This document shows, one piece after another, positions 28,861-39,601 of a stretch of 50,026 nt of DNA. Where the stretch lies: NCBI GenBank assembly GCA_020630735.1, contig JAHDIP010000013.1, positions 1 through 50,026 of the forward strand, in the 5' to 3' direction. This DNA is from Saprospiraceae bacterium (GTDB taxonomy: Bacteria > Bacteroidota > Bacteroidia > Chitinophagales > Saprospiraceae). The notes beneath the pieces were generated by a model. The model made no database searches and was not told where the DNA came from. It worked only from the letters and a program-made list of their open reading frames with translations. The number at the start of each line of letters is the position of its first letter. The stretch's first letter is position 1. Position numbers and translations under genes: made by a program.

Positions 28861-28944
28861 AAGTACTTAAATAAGATAAACGTCTCTTTTTAAACAAGGA
28901 TATTTTCAAATCGAATTTGTGTTCAAGTACTTAACAAACACAAA

Positions 28945-28968
28945 CCCCTCTCTACAAGTAGAGAGGGG
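28945..28968 (-). terminator. Terminator of the 2432-aa adhesin gene
   Basis: CCCCTCTCTAC (28945-28955) and GTAGAGAGGGG (28958-28968) make a perfect 11-bp stem with almost no loop. On the minus strand it is followed by TTTGTGTTTGTT. It begins about 50 bases after the adhesin stop and separates that gene from PorP/SprF. Confidence 0.75.
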
Positions 28969-29016
28969 CGTATTTTTAATAAACAGGTTCGAAATATTTC
29001 AAATAGAAATTTTCGT

Positions 29017-32000
29017 TTATTTCAACAAGATCATCTTCTTAGTAGAAGTATAATCTCTCGTTTCAAGTCTGTAGTAAAGTAAGCCTGATCCTGCTAATTC
29101 GTCACGGTCAATATTGATTTCATTATAACCTTGTGCGTAGCTGCTATTTACTTGTTTTAATACTTTTCCAGATACATCATAAACAGTAAGCATTGCTTTA
29201 CTAGCTTCTGGTAATGTAAACCCAATTGTTGTTTGACCAGCAAATGGATTCGGACGGTTTTGATACAATTCAAATTCGCCACCCACTACGACAGCACCAG
29301 CTTCTGTATTAAACTCAAATGCAACATCCATAAAGTTAACACCATCTTTTGTTTCGGTGTATGCTTCAGCAGCAGTATAGCGAGAGTTTATATTTAAAGC
29401 ATTGCTCAATTGAACATCAGTTGTAGCTTTGAAGGTAAGGCTAAATACAAGCTCATCATCTTTCATAGTTACAGCATCCATATTGTGCCAGCTTGAAGTA
29501 ATTACACCCTCGTTTAATAAAGATAAACCAAAGTTGTCTGTATCACCTTTTGCAACATCAACAAACTCTAATTGATCTTCGTCAAAATCAAGTGTGAATT
29601 GGTAACCAACCATCTCATTAAAGTCTTTAGCTTTAAACTCAACAGTAACTTCTTCACCAGCTTTTACTTTTTGATCTTCGATACTGAATACTAAATTACC
29701 ATTCTTCTGACGATTCTCCGTACCTAATAAATTAGATGCGTTGTGAGAGTTATCAACATCACCAATTTTCACCCCAACAAAATCAACATTCAATTCATTA
29801 TCTTGTAAATCATTAAATGAGATTACCTCAGGGAATGGGAATGCAAATGGATCAGTTGGCATTGGGAAGTTGTAATTAGCATCCACAAATCTCCAAGAGT
29901 CGTTATTAGAAAATTCAACATCAATGTGTAAGATCAACTTACGTAACTGTACATTATCAAATGCTGTTACAGAACCAGATTGGTTAACATCAGCAGCAAT
30001 TATCTTGTATGGTGAATCAAGTGTTGAAAGACCTAAAATGTGTTTTGTAATCAAAACAATATCATAAGTACTTACACCATTTAATGGATTTACATCTTTA
30101 AATGGATCAACCGTATAGTTTGCATTAGTTGGTGCATCGATTGTATATTCACCATTACCATCTGTAAATGTAGTAGGTAATTCCAATCCACCATCAATCA
30201 TGATTTCAACATCTTTAACACCTTCATCTTCTTCGTTAAAAATACGACCTGCAATTTCTATTGTTGGGTCTGGATCACCTCCACATATACTCATCGGATC
30301 TTGAACTACAATGTATGTTCTACAGTGATCAGCATTTCCTGCTTCATCAATTACCCACATATCTACCCATTGTTGTCCTATCTCTGTGCCATCAAAAGTG
30401 ACACTTGTTTCACTAGGACCTGGAACCGTATTATTAGGAGCATCAAACTGACCTACTTTTCTAATTCTAAATTCTAAATCTTCAAAAGCAGTACAGTTAT
30501 CAAAACTACTACCATCAGCTTCGAAATCATTTGCCCAAATAGTTAATTGACAAGATGAAGGCATAAGAGCAGAAGCAATGAATTGACAAACAGGCGTTGG
30601 TTCTTTACCGTCTAATACGGTAACCGTCATTTCATCTGTAGAAACATTTCCGCAAGCATCTTCTGCTGTAAAGACAACTGTCGTTGTACCATATGAGTAA
30701 GTACCACTTGCATCAGCACCACCACCGTTGTAATTGTTAGTGATCGTTACATTAGCATCACAATTATCAGAAGCAATTGCAAGATCAAGTGTAACTGGTC
30801 CAGAAGAACAATTATCTTCAGTACTCATTATTGTAATATCAGCAGGTGCTGTTACAATTGGAGCACTTTCATCTAATACTTTGATTACTTGTACGTGTTC
30901 CCAACGACCTGTAGAATTTGCAATATTTGGCTCGTATTGACACCAATCAATAACGACCCATGTACGTAAAATTTTGTAGCAGAACGGATACTCGATTGGT
31001 AATTCTAAATCATCGTAACCTACAAATACATTATCACAATGATCTGTATTTATACCTGGTTCACCAGTAGCATCTGTATCAATTCCTTGGCTACAATCTG
31101 CATCTTTATCTGATGGCCAGCTAATATCATTTTGATCAAATGGATCGAAATTTTGGATTGTAATACGTTGAACACAAGTAGCTGTACGACCTCCTGGGTC
31201 TGTTGCTGTAAATGCTCTTGTTATTAATCCATTTCCACATTCTACAGTAATATTTGATGTTTCTGTAACAACCACATCACAGTTATCTGCACCGTATCCA
31301 TCTAATCCCCAGTTATAAGGTTGAGGAACAGTATTATTTCCTGGATCATTAATGATGATGGATTCTCTATCACTTTGATCAGTAACTACTGAACCAAAAA
31401 TAGATAAGTCATTTTCATCGAAAACATAATCACAGCTAATTGTAATGTCAGGAGGACAGGTAATATGTGGATCTAATTTATCTTCCACTTCTACCTCAAC
31501 CATACAATCATTATAACGACCATATAAACTACCACCTTCATTATGACGATTATCAACAATCGGTCCTGGTCCTGGGTCTACATCATAAACACGCATGATT
31601 ACCATTATTGGTCCATCAGTAATATCATCACAACAGAAGTCAGCATAATCATCAAACCATTCTTGGTAAGGCGCATTAGCAGGATTATCATCACCATTTA
31701 ATTGGCTACATTCGCCAATATTCATTCTACGAACTTTGAAGTATACATCTCCACAGTTATCGTGGCTACCATCATCAAATGTTTCTGCATAAACTCTAGC
31801 AGTACCATTTGCGCCAAGTGCAACTGAAGTAAACTCGTCACAAACAGGAATTGGCGGGCTTAAATCTTTTACCCAAATAAAGATAGAACACTCTGAAGTA
31901 TTACCACAACCATCTTCAGCTGTATATGTAACAGTATAATCACCTAATGGTAACTGAGTAATTAACCAGTTCGTTCCACCATAATGGTTGACAACACCAC

Positions 32001-35000
32001 CAGTTGAAGAAACCGTATAGGTAACCTCTGAACCTTCACAACCATCATCTAATAAAGTAGGTTGAGGCACAGAAAGTGTAGCAAAACAATCGTTACCTAC
32101 ACCAACGCTAACGTGATCAGGACAAGTAATAATTGGAGCTTCTGTATCTAGTATTTTTATAATTTGAACATCCGTTTCTGTTTCACCAGTACACCAATCA
32201 GCAGTTGTCCATGTACGAAGTATTTTTCTACTACCTGCACACACTTCTACCATTTGATCAACATAAGTAGCAGCTAAGTTACAATTCAACTCTGCTAAAT
32301 CATTGCCATCTACATTAGGGTAATCTTCGTCGTATGTTCCACCAGTAATAATGCCAGTTAGATCAGTTGGATCATAAGCATCACCACATTCTAAGGTAAC
32401 ATCATCTGGATATTCAATATCACTTAAAGAAGGTCGAGTTCTGATAATAATTTGATCGCAAGTAGCTTGCATTCCATTACAACCAGTCACTGTCCAAGAT
32501 CTCAAGATAACGCCTTCACAATCATCGTCCATTGCAACACCATTCGCTACAGTATATTGGAAGTTAGAAATCGTAACATTACCAATAGGAGTGATACCAT
32601 CAGTAGAAATAGCTGCAAAAATTAAGGTATTACCTGCTTCAATTGCAAATGATTCGGAACCAGTACCTGGATCTTCTTCTTCTACAACAGTAGTTGCATT
32701 ACCATTATCATCAATGATTGTAACAAAAATTTCAAATCCAGCATCTGTATGTTCAAATAACCAGTCGAAAGCAACAGTACCATCTATTGGTGCTTCTATT
32801 GCTAATACTGTATTTTCTTGTTCAAAAGAAAAATCATTTGGATTAGGAGAAACTAAAGTTACAGCTGAACCGTCTGAACTAAAGGTAATAGTACCTGTAG
32901 GATCAGTAACTTGTTGAATCCAATTTTGAGGAGCAAAAATACCTGTAAATCCAGTAGCAGTAGAACCACCTGCAGGACCATCAGTATAACTGAAGTTATC
33001 CGCATTTAGATCACAGCAACTTACAGAAGCCGTTGGGTAATCATCAGGGAAAACTGGAGTGGTTGATGTAGTACAGAAAATACCTGTTGCATCTGGACAT
33101 TCTAACTCAGGCGTATTTTTATTTTCAATATTGATTTCACCCCAGCACATAATACCTGTTTCTAAATTGGTAACAGTAGCGATTAATGTTTGGTCAACGT
33201 ATTCACCAGTTACTTGAGGACTACCATCAATTGGAGATTCAGATAAGTGATCGCTCTCAAAAACTTCTACTAAGAAATCATCAGAACAACCATAAGATCC
33301 TTCTAAGATCATATCTGGTGTAATAAGTGCTTCACATTCGCTATTCAATGAAACATTAATTAAATCATTACAAGCCATTGCGTTTTGAGTAACTTGGTAT
33401 TCTACTACCACTACATCAAAAGAACAAGTAGCAGTATTACCACTTGCATCTGCAATTTCGTATGAGATTGTTGTAGTTCCAATTGGGAAGTTATCACCTG
33501 ATGTCAATCCAGAAGCATCTGTTTGAACAGGATCACCCAAGTTATCATCACAATCATCAGTAGCCGTAATATTGTACATTACCCAAGCATCACACTCTCC
33601 TGCACCTAATGCAAAAGAAATAATTCCTGGGCAATCTAAAACAGGAGGAGTTGTATCATTACCATCTGGTACATTAACGCTTGCAGTTGTTGTACAACCA
33701 TTCGCATCTGTTACCACAACATCATAATCTCCAGTAGTCAAACCACTAATATCTTCTGTAATTTCAGCATTGTTCCAAAGGAAGGTATAACCGCCTGCAT
33801 CTCCTGTAACGGTAAGATCAATAGAGCCATCAGCTCCACCTGCACAATTAACCGCAGTAGCAACAGCAGAAGCAGATAAGGTTGTTCTTGTAACAGCAAT
33901 AGAGTTTGATAAACTGTAACAACCAACTAAATCAGTTGTCGCATTATTACCAACTGCAGCACCTGTTAATCCATCTTCATAAGCTAAGTTCCAGATTAAA
34001 CAAACACCAGCGCCAGCACCATCCAAATTAAATGGAGGTCCAGCAGGTAAATCCAATATATTTCCATCTTCATCTGTGATTACCCAAGCTTGATTTGCTC
34101 CAGTAGCATCAGCAACTGAAACATTGATTGGATCGGCAACACCGTCGCCAGCACAAATTGTCGTATTATCTAAAGTAGAGATTGTTCCTCCATCAGGAGC
34201 TAAACGATCAACAGTAATTGGATTTGATAACGCAAAGCAACCACCTAAATCGGTATTGGCATTATTACCAACTACAGCACCTGTGATTCCATCTTCGTAA
34301 GATAATGACCAGATTAAACACTGACCACCGCCAGCACCATCTAAGTCGAAAGTAGGACCAACCGGTAAATCTAATATTTCACCGTTTGCATCTGTAATAA
34401 CCCAAGCTTGGTTTGTTCCAACCTCTCCAGTTAATGCAACGGTAATAGGATCAGCAACACCATCGCCTGCACAAATTGTAGTAGCATCTGTTGTAGAGAT
34501 TGTTCCTCCAATTGCAGGACAACATTCTTCACGAACCACAGCAATTGAATTTGATAATGCAAAACAACCAACTAAGTCAGTAGTAGCATTATTACCAATA
34601 GCAGCACCTGTTAATCCATCATCAAAACTTAATGCCCAAATAAGGCATGTACCAACATCAGCACCATCCAAATCAAATGGAGGTCCAACAGGTAAATCTA
34701 ATATATTTCCTAAATCATCCGTGATTACCCATTGAAGATTCATTCCAGCTTCACCAGTTAATGCTACATCGATTGGATCAGCAACACCGTCTCCAACACA
34801 GATTGTCGTTTCGTCTGTAGTAGTGATTGTTCCTCCAACTGCCGAACAACAATTTGGCACATTAATTTGGAATGCTTGTTCACAACCACCAGCATCAGAT
34901 ATAATGATGTCATAAGTACCTTCTGCTAAATCAGAAAAAGTAACTGAACCCGCAGAAGTAATACCATTTAAGTCACCTGTTACATCGTAACCACCAGCAA

Positions 35001-36315
35001 CTGGATTATTTGTATCGCCATTAGCACCACCACTTACTAGAAGTGTAATACCTCCTGCACCACATTCGTAATTACCAGCTGCAGTAATTTCAGGACGGTA
35101 ATCGATTACAAAAGGAGTTCCTACTGCAAAACAGTTAGGATCTGAAATCGAAGGAGAACTACTTACATCTATAAATGTTTTAGGTACTAATGTAATAAAA
35201 TCACAGTTTGTTCCTTCACCATCTGTTCCATTTGACTGACCAGGGAAGTAAGTATATGCATCACTTACTACAAAACCTGTAGCATTAGGATCATCACTAG
35301 GATCAGGAAAGTTTACACTATCCCAAGCTCCACAAATTTCGACAAATAATACACCTGCATTAGCAGAAGCATTTGGTCCTGCATCAAATGAATTAATTAC
35401 GATACCAGCATCTGTTCCGATTACACCAGGTGCATCACCAAAACAATAAGCAACATCATTTGAAGTTGCATCAATTGTAGGAGCACAACCAGCTAATAAA
35501 TCTCCGAAAGAAATTACAGTACCTGGATCCATACAATCTGCATTGTCCCAAGCACCAGTAGAACCATCACCCTGTGAGTAAAAAGTAATATCACCAGGAA
35601 CATTTGCATTACAATCACCAGCACAATCCATTTCTACCGTATAGCAGAAAGTCCAGCGAGTAGCTGGGATACCTCTAGGGCGGAAAAATACTGGAGGATC
35701 TGGATCTCCACATGCCCACATAGAAGCAGCATCTGAAGATGGTAAACCAAAGTTATTGTGACCATCACCATCAAATGGTTGATTTGTGTTTAAGAATTCG
35801 TCATTTTCTTCACCACATTCACTGATACAGTCACCATTGATAATACCACCACAATCACGATCAATCATTTCATCCACATACCAACCAAAATCTTGATTGG
35901 GAATACCAGCCATGCCTGTTATAGCATTGTCTGGATTTTCGTATAACCATATATAAGTAGCAATACCATCATAATCAGGTCCGCCACCAAAAAGAGGTGC
36001 TTCATATACATCTGCTTGTTCAGCAGGAGGTGCTTGAGTAGGTGTAACCGTTGTAAGGTCGAACCCATTATCAGGCATATCTACCTGTACACCATGAAAC
36101 CAATCAAAGTTAGGACCTGCATCCCAGCCATTGACTACGTAGCAAATTTCTACGGTTGTTCCATCATCAGGAATGTCATCGTCATCTAAATCTGTAATAG
36201 AAGAAGGGAGTATATAGGCTTCTGCACTATTATAGCATTGAGCGAGTACTGTATTGGGTACCGATAGCCCTATTGCGAATAGTAAAAAAGGAATAATTTT
36301 GTAAATGTTTTTCAT
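29017..36315 (-). CDS. Giant HYR-type adhesin with dockerin/cohesin cassette and T9SS type A sorting domain
   Basis: 2432 aa. Signal peptide about 1-25 (IIPFLLFAIGLSVPNTVLAQ). Residues ~27-290 are a Cys/Asp-rich N-terminal region I do not recognise. Three near-identical ~106-residue repeats span about 489-806 (TTICAGDGVADP, VITD--G-ILDLP-GP, CLIW-L-YEDG-TGA-VGNN), followed by one SprB-type repeat (about 808-885). About 1,100 residues of HYR-like and Cys-rich modules follow (CPGIISFALG, CPDHVSVGVG, CPPDITISC, each with DNC or CGN--EC). The C-terminal cassette is a regulatory beta-sandwich, EF-hand loops DVNPLNGVSTYD and DVNQSGSVTAFD (about 2075-2120), SWRFVDANYNFP, FVGVKIGDV, a cohesin-like domain (about 2210-2330) and the sorting domain (FELYQNRPNPF, ending KKMILLK). 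It is a paralogue of the 2104-aa protein over its C-terminal half. Surface adhesin by inference. Confidence 0.88.
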   Translation of the reverse strand: MKNIYKIIPFLLFAIGLSVPNTVLAQCYNSAEAYILPSSITDLDDDDIPDDGTTVEICYVVNGWDAGPNFDWFHGVQVDMPDNGFDLTTVTPTQAPPAEQADVYEAPLFGGGPDYDGIATYIWLYENPDNAITGMAGIPNQDFGWYVDEMIDRDCGGIINGDCISECGEENDEFLNTNQPFDGDGHNNFGLPSSDAASMWACGDPDPPVFFRPRGIPATRWTFCYTVEMDCAGDCNANVPGDITFYSQGDGSTGAWDNADCMDPGTVISFGDLLAGCAPTIDATSNDVAYCFGDAPGVIGTDAGIVINSFDAGPNASANAGVLFVEICGAWDSVNFPDPSDDPNATGFVVSDAYTYFPGQSNGTDGEGTNCDFITLVPKTFIDVSSSPSISDPNCFAVGTPFVIDYRPEITAAGNYECGAGGITLLVSGGANGDTNNPVAGGYDVTGDLNGITSAGSVTFSDLAEGTYDIIISDAGGCEQAFQINVPNCCSAVGGTITTTDETTICVGDGVADPIDVALTGEAGMNLQWVITDDLGNILDLPVGPPFDLDGADVGTCLIWALSFDDGLTGAAIGNNATTDLVGCFALSNSIAVVREECCPAIGGTISTTDATTICAGDGVADPITVALTGEVGTNQAWVITDANGEILDLPVGPTFDLDGAGGGQCLIWSLSYEDGITGAVVGNNANTDLGGCFALSNPITVDRLAPDGGTISTLDNTTICAGDGVADPINVSVADATGANQAWVITDEDGNILDLPAGPPFNLDGAGAGVCLIWNLAYEDGLTGAAVGNNATTDLVGCYSLSNSIAVTRTTLSASAVATAVNCAGGADGSIDLTVTGDAGGYTFLWNNAEITEDISGLTTGDYDVVVTDANGCTTTASVNVPDGNDTTPPVLDCPGIISFALGAGECDAWVMYNITATDDCDDNLGDPVQTDASGLTSGDNFPIGTTTISYEIADASGNTATCSFDVVVVEYQVTQNAMACNDLINVSLNSECEALITPDMILEGSYGCSDDFLVEVFESDHLSESPIDGSPQVTGEYVDQTLIATVTNLETGIMCWGEINIENKNTPELECPDATGIFCTTSTTPVFPDDYPTASVSCCDLNADNFSYTDGPAGGSTATGFTGIFAPQNWIQQVTDPTGTITFSSDGSAVTLVSPNPNDFSFEQENTVLAIEAPIDGTVAFDWLFEHTDAGFEIFVTIIDDNGNATTVVEEEDPGTGSESFAIEAGNTLIFAAISTDGITPIGNVTISNFQYTVANGVAMDDDCEGVILRSWTVTGCNGMQATCDQIIIRTRPSLSDIEYPDDVTLECGDAYDPTDLTGIITGGTYDEDYPNVDGNDLAELNCNLAATYVDQMVEVCAGSRKILRTWTTADWCTGETETDVQIIKILDTEAPIITCPDHVSVGVGNDCFATLSVPQPTLLDDGCEGSEVTYTVSSTGGVVNHYGGTNWLITQLPLGDYTVTYTAEDGCGNTSECSIFIWVKDLSPPIPVCDEFTSVALGANGTARVYAETFDDGSHDNCGDVYFKVRRMNIGECSQLNGDDNPANAPYQEWFDDYADFCCDDITDGPIMVIMRVYDVDPGPGPIVDNRHNEGGSLYGRYNDCMVEVEVEDKLDPHITCPPDITISCDYVFDENDLSIFGSVVTDQSDRESIIINDPGNNTVPQPYNWGLDGYGADNCDVVVTETSNITVECGNGLITRAFTATDPGGRTATCVQRITIQNFDPFDQNDISWPSDKDADCSQGIDTDATGEPGINTDHCDNVFVGYDDLELPIEYPFCYKILRTWVVIDWCQYEPNIANSTGRWEHVQVIKVLDESAPIVTAPADITIMSTEDNCSSGPVTLDLAIASDNCDANVTITNNYNGGGADASGTYSYGTTTVVFTAEDACGNVSTDEMTVTVLDGKEPTPVCQFIASALMPSSCQLTIWANDFEADGSSFDNCTAFEDLEFRIRKVGQFDAPNNTVPGPSETSVTFDGTEIGQQWVDMWVIDEAGNADHCRTYIVVQDPMSICGGDPDPTIEIAGRIFNEEDEGVKDVEIMIDGGLELPTTFTDGNGEYTIDAPTNANYTVDPFKDVNPLNGVSTYDIVLITKHILGLSTLDSPYKIIAADVNQSGSVTAFDNVQLRKLILHIDVEFSNNDSWRFVDANYNFPMPTDPFAFPFPEVISFNDLQDNELNVDFVGVKIGDVDNSHNASNLLGTENRQKNGNLVFSIEDQKVKAGEEVTVEFKAKDFNEMVGYQFTLDFDEDQLEFVDVAKGDTDNFGLSLLNEGVITSSWHNMDAVTMKDDELVFSLTFKATTDVQLSNALNINSRYTAAEAYTETKDGVNFMDVAFEFNTEAGAVVVGGEFELYQNRPNPFAGQTTIGFTLPEASKAMLTVYDVSGKVLKQVNSSYAQGYNEINIDRDELAGSGLLYYRLETRDYTSTKKMILLK

Positions 36316-36377
36316 GAGTTTAATTGTATGTTCATGTTTACGAAATAAGTTAAGTTTGCTTTTTCCAAATAAGAAGA

Positions 36378-36713
36378 TTACTCTTCTTCAGAAGTTGTAA
36401 CTATAGGTTTCTTAGCTACTTTTTTCTTGGTAGAAATAGTAGTAGGCACATAAGGCTTATCTCCAACTCTTTTCGTTTTGGAGTAATACTTAGGCGCATC
36501 GACTGACCTAACTTTATTTTTAGAGGATTGGGTGTTCTTTTGATTTGCGAGTACTTTCTGCTGAACAGCATTATAGACAGGCTTTATAGTGTATTCTTTT
36601 TGTTCTTCTGCAACATCAGTAGCTTGTTGTGACTGCTGTGCAACTGCAATAGTGGCACAAGAGAAGCACACAAAAAGCGCAACTGCCATTTTTAGGGAGT
36701 AAAGTAATTTCAT
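36378..36713 (-). CDS. Small secreted protein upstream of adhesin 1
   Basis: 111 aa. A signal peptide is clear (KMAVALFVCFSCATIAVAQ, about 8-26). The mature part is Lys/Gln/Thr/Ser-rich with no predicted fold: EQKEYTIKPVYNAVQQKVLA, then KNKVRSVDAPKYYSKTKRVG, ending in SEEE. It is not recognised. It lies 62 bases upstream of the 2432-aa adhesin on the same strand and is probably co-transcribed. The paralogous adhesin also has a small secreted gene upstream, although the two small proteins are not visibly similar. Confidence 0.7.
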   Translation of the reverse strand: MKLLYSLKMAVALFVCFSCATIAVAQQSQQATDVAEEQKEYTIKPVYNAVQQKVLANQKNTQSSKNKVRSVDAPKYYSKTKRVGDKPYVPTTISTKKKVAKKPIVTTSEEE

Positions 36714-37032
36714 GAGATATAAATTTGTTATTAATTAATTCAATTGAATTTTCTGTTAAACAGCACAACAAATAACTAGATATACCTCTATATTCAACAA
36801 TTATATAAACAGCTAATAATGAAGCTATTATAAATCAATAGAAATAGGTATAAACTTGTTATTCAGTCTATTAAGAGAAAATAATTAAATCGGTAGAATG
36901 GGAATAGTTATTAATAACGGTTGTCGGGAGGGTTTAAAGGATATTCTTTTTTTAGTTGTATAGTGTGCAGATAATTAGTATAAATATGCTTGTTTTTTAC
37001 AAAACATACAACATTTTCTTCATACTTATTGA

Positions 37033-37040
37033 CAAAAGTA
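37033..37040 (-). promoter_or_regulatory. TAnnTTTG box for the adhesin 1 operon
   Basis: Minus-strand TACTTTTG, identical to the typA box on the other strand. The leader to the ATG at 36713 would be about 310 bases. There is no clear upstream TTTG. The rest of the 36714-37262 gap shows no ORF or strong hairpin. Confidence 0.4.
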
Positions 37041-37223
37041 CGATAAAAAAAAAGACTGGTGATACCTATTTTGGTGTATTTTATAAATTTAACATATTCA
37101 AACTACATACTGATTTGGGTCAATAACGAGGCTTTTTCCCTATTCTTATGGTAAGAATGTCAAATAATAGAGAAATCTATATAAGTATAATCTCATTTTC
37201 GTGCATAAGTCTTATATTATAAG

Positions 37224-37231
37224 TACTTTTG
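37224..37231 (+). promoter_or_regulatory. TAnnTTTG box for typA
   Basis: TACTTTTG, 31 bases before the typA ATG, which suits a short leader. The -33 TTTG element is not evident. Confidence 0.55.
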
Positions 37232-37262
37232 CGGCTCAAAAAAATAAAAATCAATTATTGAT

Positions 37263-39068
37263 ATGATTAAAAACATCGCTATTATAGCACACGTTGACCA
37301 CGGTAAGACTACTTTAGTTGACAAAATTTTGTTTCATTGCCAACTTTTCAGAGATAATGAAGAGAAAGGGGAGTTGATTTTGGATAACAATGACTTGGAA
37401 CGTGAACGAGGTATCACGATTGTTTCCAAAAATGTATCTGTAAAGTACAAAGATGTCAAAATCAACATTATTGATACTCCTGGTCACGCCGATTTCGGTG
37501 GTGAAGTAGAGCGAGTATTAAATATGGCTGATGGTGTATTATTGTTAGTAGATGCTTTTGAAGGACCAATGCCTCAAACACGTTATGTACTTAGCAAAGC
37601 TCTTTCGTTAGGGCTCAAGCCTATCGTCGTTATCAATAAGGTAGATAAAGAGAACTGTACGCCTGAAATCGTACACGAATCTGTATTCGAATTAATGTTT
37701 AACCTTGATGCGACTGAAGAACAACTTGATTTCCCTGTTGTTTATGGTTCGGCTAAACATGGCTGGATGGCTGAAGATTGGAAAAAACCGGCTGAGGATA
37801 TTTCTTATCTTTTAGATCAAGTTGTCGAGCACATTCCTTCTCCTAAAGTAGTTGAGGGAACTACTCAAATGCAAATTACTTCTATTGATTTTTCTAGTTA
37901 TATTGGTCGTATCGCTATCGGTCGTATCGCTAGAGGTTCTGTAAAAGTCAATCAACAAATTGCTTTAGTGAAAAGAGATGGAAGTTCAGTTAAGACTAAA
38001 ATCAAAGAACTTTATACTTTTTCTGGTTTAGGAAAAGAAAAGATCGATGAAATGCACTGTGGTGATCTTTGTGCAATTAGTGGTATTGATAATTTTGATA
38101 TTGGTGATACTATTGCCGATGTAGAAAATCCTGAAGCACTCCCTCCTATCTCTATCGACGAACCAACGATGAGTATGTTATTTGTTGTTAATAATTCTCC
38201 CTTCTTTGGTAAGGAAGGAAAATTTGTAACATCTAGACACCTTCGTGATCGCCTGTTTAAAGAAATGGAAAAGAACTTAGCTCTTCGTGTTGAAGAAACA
38301 GGTTCTGCTGATTCTTTCAATGTCTTTGGTCGTGGTGTGATGCACTTATCTGTTTTGATTGAAACGATGAGACGTGAAGGCTATGAATTACAAGTGGGTA
38401 AACCGCAAGTAATTATCAAAGAAATAGATGGCCGAAAATCTGAACCAATCGAATTATTAAGTATTGACGTTCCTGAGTCAAGTTCTGGTAAAGTTATCGA
38501 ACTCGTAACACAGCGCAAAGGTGATATGTCTATAATGGAACCGAAGGGAGATGTGATGCACCTTGAATTCCAAATTCCTTCTAGAGGTATTATTGGTTTA
38601 CGTTCAATGATTATTACAGCAACTGCTGGAGAGGCAACAATATCGCACCGTTTCATTAAATACGAACCTTGGAAAGGAGATATTCCTTCTCGTAATAAAG
38701 GAGTGCTTATTGTTCACGAATCTGGTACAACGATACCTTTCTCTATGTTTAAACTACAGGAAAGAGGTAAATTCTTCTTACCTCCTGGTATGCCTGTTTA
38801 CGAAGGCCAAGTTATTGGTGAAAATACACGTGATAATGACCTTGTGGTTAATGTCGTAAAAACGAAAAAGTTGACAAATATGCGTTCATCGGGTGCTGAT
38901 GATAAAGTAAAACTTGCTCCACCTGTAGAAATGACACTAGAACAAGCAATGGAATATATTGCTGAAGATGAATATGTAGAAGTAACGCCTGAAAATATCC
39001 GTTTACGTAAAATCTATCTAAAAGAGCATGAACGTAAACGCGCAGGAAATCCTAAATTAACTGTTTAA
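37263..39068 (+). CDS. typA: Ribosome-associated translational GTPase TypA/BipA
   Basis: 601 aa, full length for the family. The G domain has all motifs: AHVDHGKTT (P-loop, residues 8-16), RERGITI (switch I), DTPGHADFGGE (switch II), NKVD, and the GSAKHG loop. EF-Tu-like domain II, EF-G-like domain III and the BipA-specific C-terminus follow, with the characteristic PSRGIIGLRS, FKLQERGKFFLPPGMPVYEG, GENTRDNDLVVNV and KKLTNMRSSGADDK. It binds the 70S ribosome near the A site and in other bacteria aids large-subunit assembly and growth under cold or other stress. It has its own promoter box and a strong terminator, so it is monocistronic and unrelated to the adhesins on either side. Confidence 0.97.
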   Translation: MIKNIAIIAHVDHGKTTLVDKILFHCQLFRDNEEKGELILDNNDLERERGITIVSKNVSVKYKDVKINIIDTPGHADFGGEVERVLNMADGVLLLVDAFEGPMPQTRYVLSKALSLGLKPIVVINKVDKENCTPEIVHESVFELMFNLDATEEQLDFPVVYGSAKHGWMAEDWKKPAEDISYLLDQVVEHIPSPKVVEGTTQMQITSIDFSSYIGRIAIGRIARGSVKVNQQIALVKRDGSSVKTKIKELYTFSGLGKEKIDEMHCGDLCAISGIDNFDIGDTIADVENPEALPPISIDEPTMSMLFVVNNSPFFGKEGKFVTSRHLRDRLFKEMEKNLALRVEETGSADSFNVFGRGVMHLSVLIETMRREGYELQVGKPQVIIKEIDGRKSEPIELLSIDVPESSSGKVIELVTQRKGDMSIMEPKGDVMHLEFQIPSRGIIGLRSMIITATAGEATISHRFIKYEPWKGDIPSRNKGVLIVHESGTTIPFSMFKLQERGKFFLPPGMPVYEGQVIGENTRDNDLVVNVVKTKKLTNMRSSGADDKVKLAPPVEMTLEQAMEYIAEDEYVEVTPENIRLRKIYLKEHERKRAGNPKLTV

Positions 39069-39110
39069 GTAGTAGGTAATAATAAGTCTACAACTTAAAT
39101 CATAAACAAT

Positions 39111-39145
39111 AAAAAGCCACTTTGATCTTGTTCAAAGTGGCTTTC
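39111..39145 (+). terminator. typA terminator
   Basis: AAAAA, then GCCACTTTGA (39116-39125), a 6-base loop and TCAAAGTGGC (39132-39141), followed by TTTCTTT. Perfect 10-bp stem; the A-run before it lets it work on both strands. Confidence 0.9.
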
Positions 39146-39200
39146 TTTATGCAATTTTGACAGAAATTTCTAGTATGTAAATGGATGTATTAGTAGACAT

Positions 39201-39233
39201 AAAAAAGAAACCTGCCCAATTCGAACAGGTTTC
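39201..39233 (-). terminator. Minus-strand terminator, distal to adhesin 2
   Basis: On the minus strand GAAACCTG pairs with CAGGTTTC and is followed by a run of T (the AAAAAA at 39201-39206 on the plus strand). It may back up the terminator at 39477-39505. The open frame across it (39190-39387) is not a gene. Confidence 0.65.
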
Positions 39234-39476
39234 TTATTATCTTAGGGTTTTTCAAGAGCGGATTTAAAAGATAGGTAAGAAGGAAGATGAAAAACCCTAT
39301 TACTTTGTAGTAAACGTAATTTGAATGAACAAAATATTTGTTTGAGCTTATTACTAACAAAGGTAAGCTTGTATGTATACTAATCAAAGGATAAAAACAT
39401 TAGCGGTATGAATTTCCGTTAAACGGTAAGTTTCTTTTTCAATAATTGGTGATAATATTGCAAATAACACTGAATT

Positions 39477-39505
39477 AAAAAAAAAGACGACTCTTTTGAG
39501 TCGCC
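39477..39505 (-). terminator. Main terminator of adhesin 2
   Basis: On the minus strand GGCGACTC, loop AAAA, GAGTCGTC, then nine T. One G-U pair in an 8-bp stem. It lies about 180 bases after the adhesin stop. Confidence 0.8.
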
Positions 39506-39601
39506 TTTAAGCTCTTAATTATAAAAAAATATCTAAAACTCATGAAAAAAAATACTTGTAAAAGTAGAACATACAGTCATTTGGGAATAAAGGAGGGGGG
39601 A

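Noticed and set aside
39190-39387. Minus-strand open frame of 65 codons
   Set aside because: It spans a terminator hairpin and has no domain or convincing start; hydrophobicity comes from AT-rich DNA.
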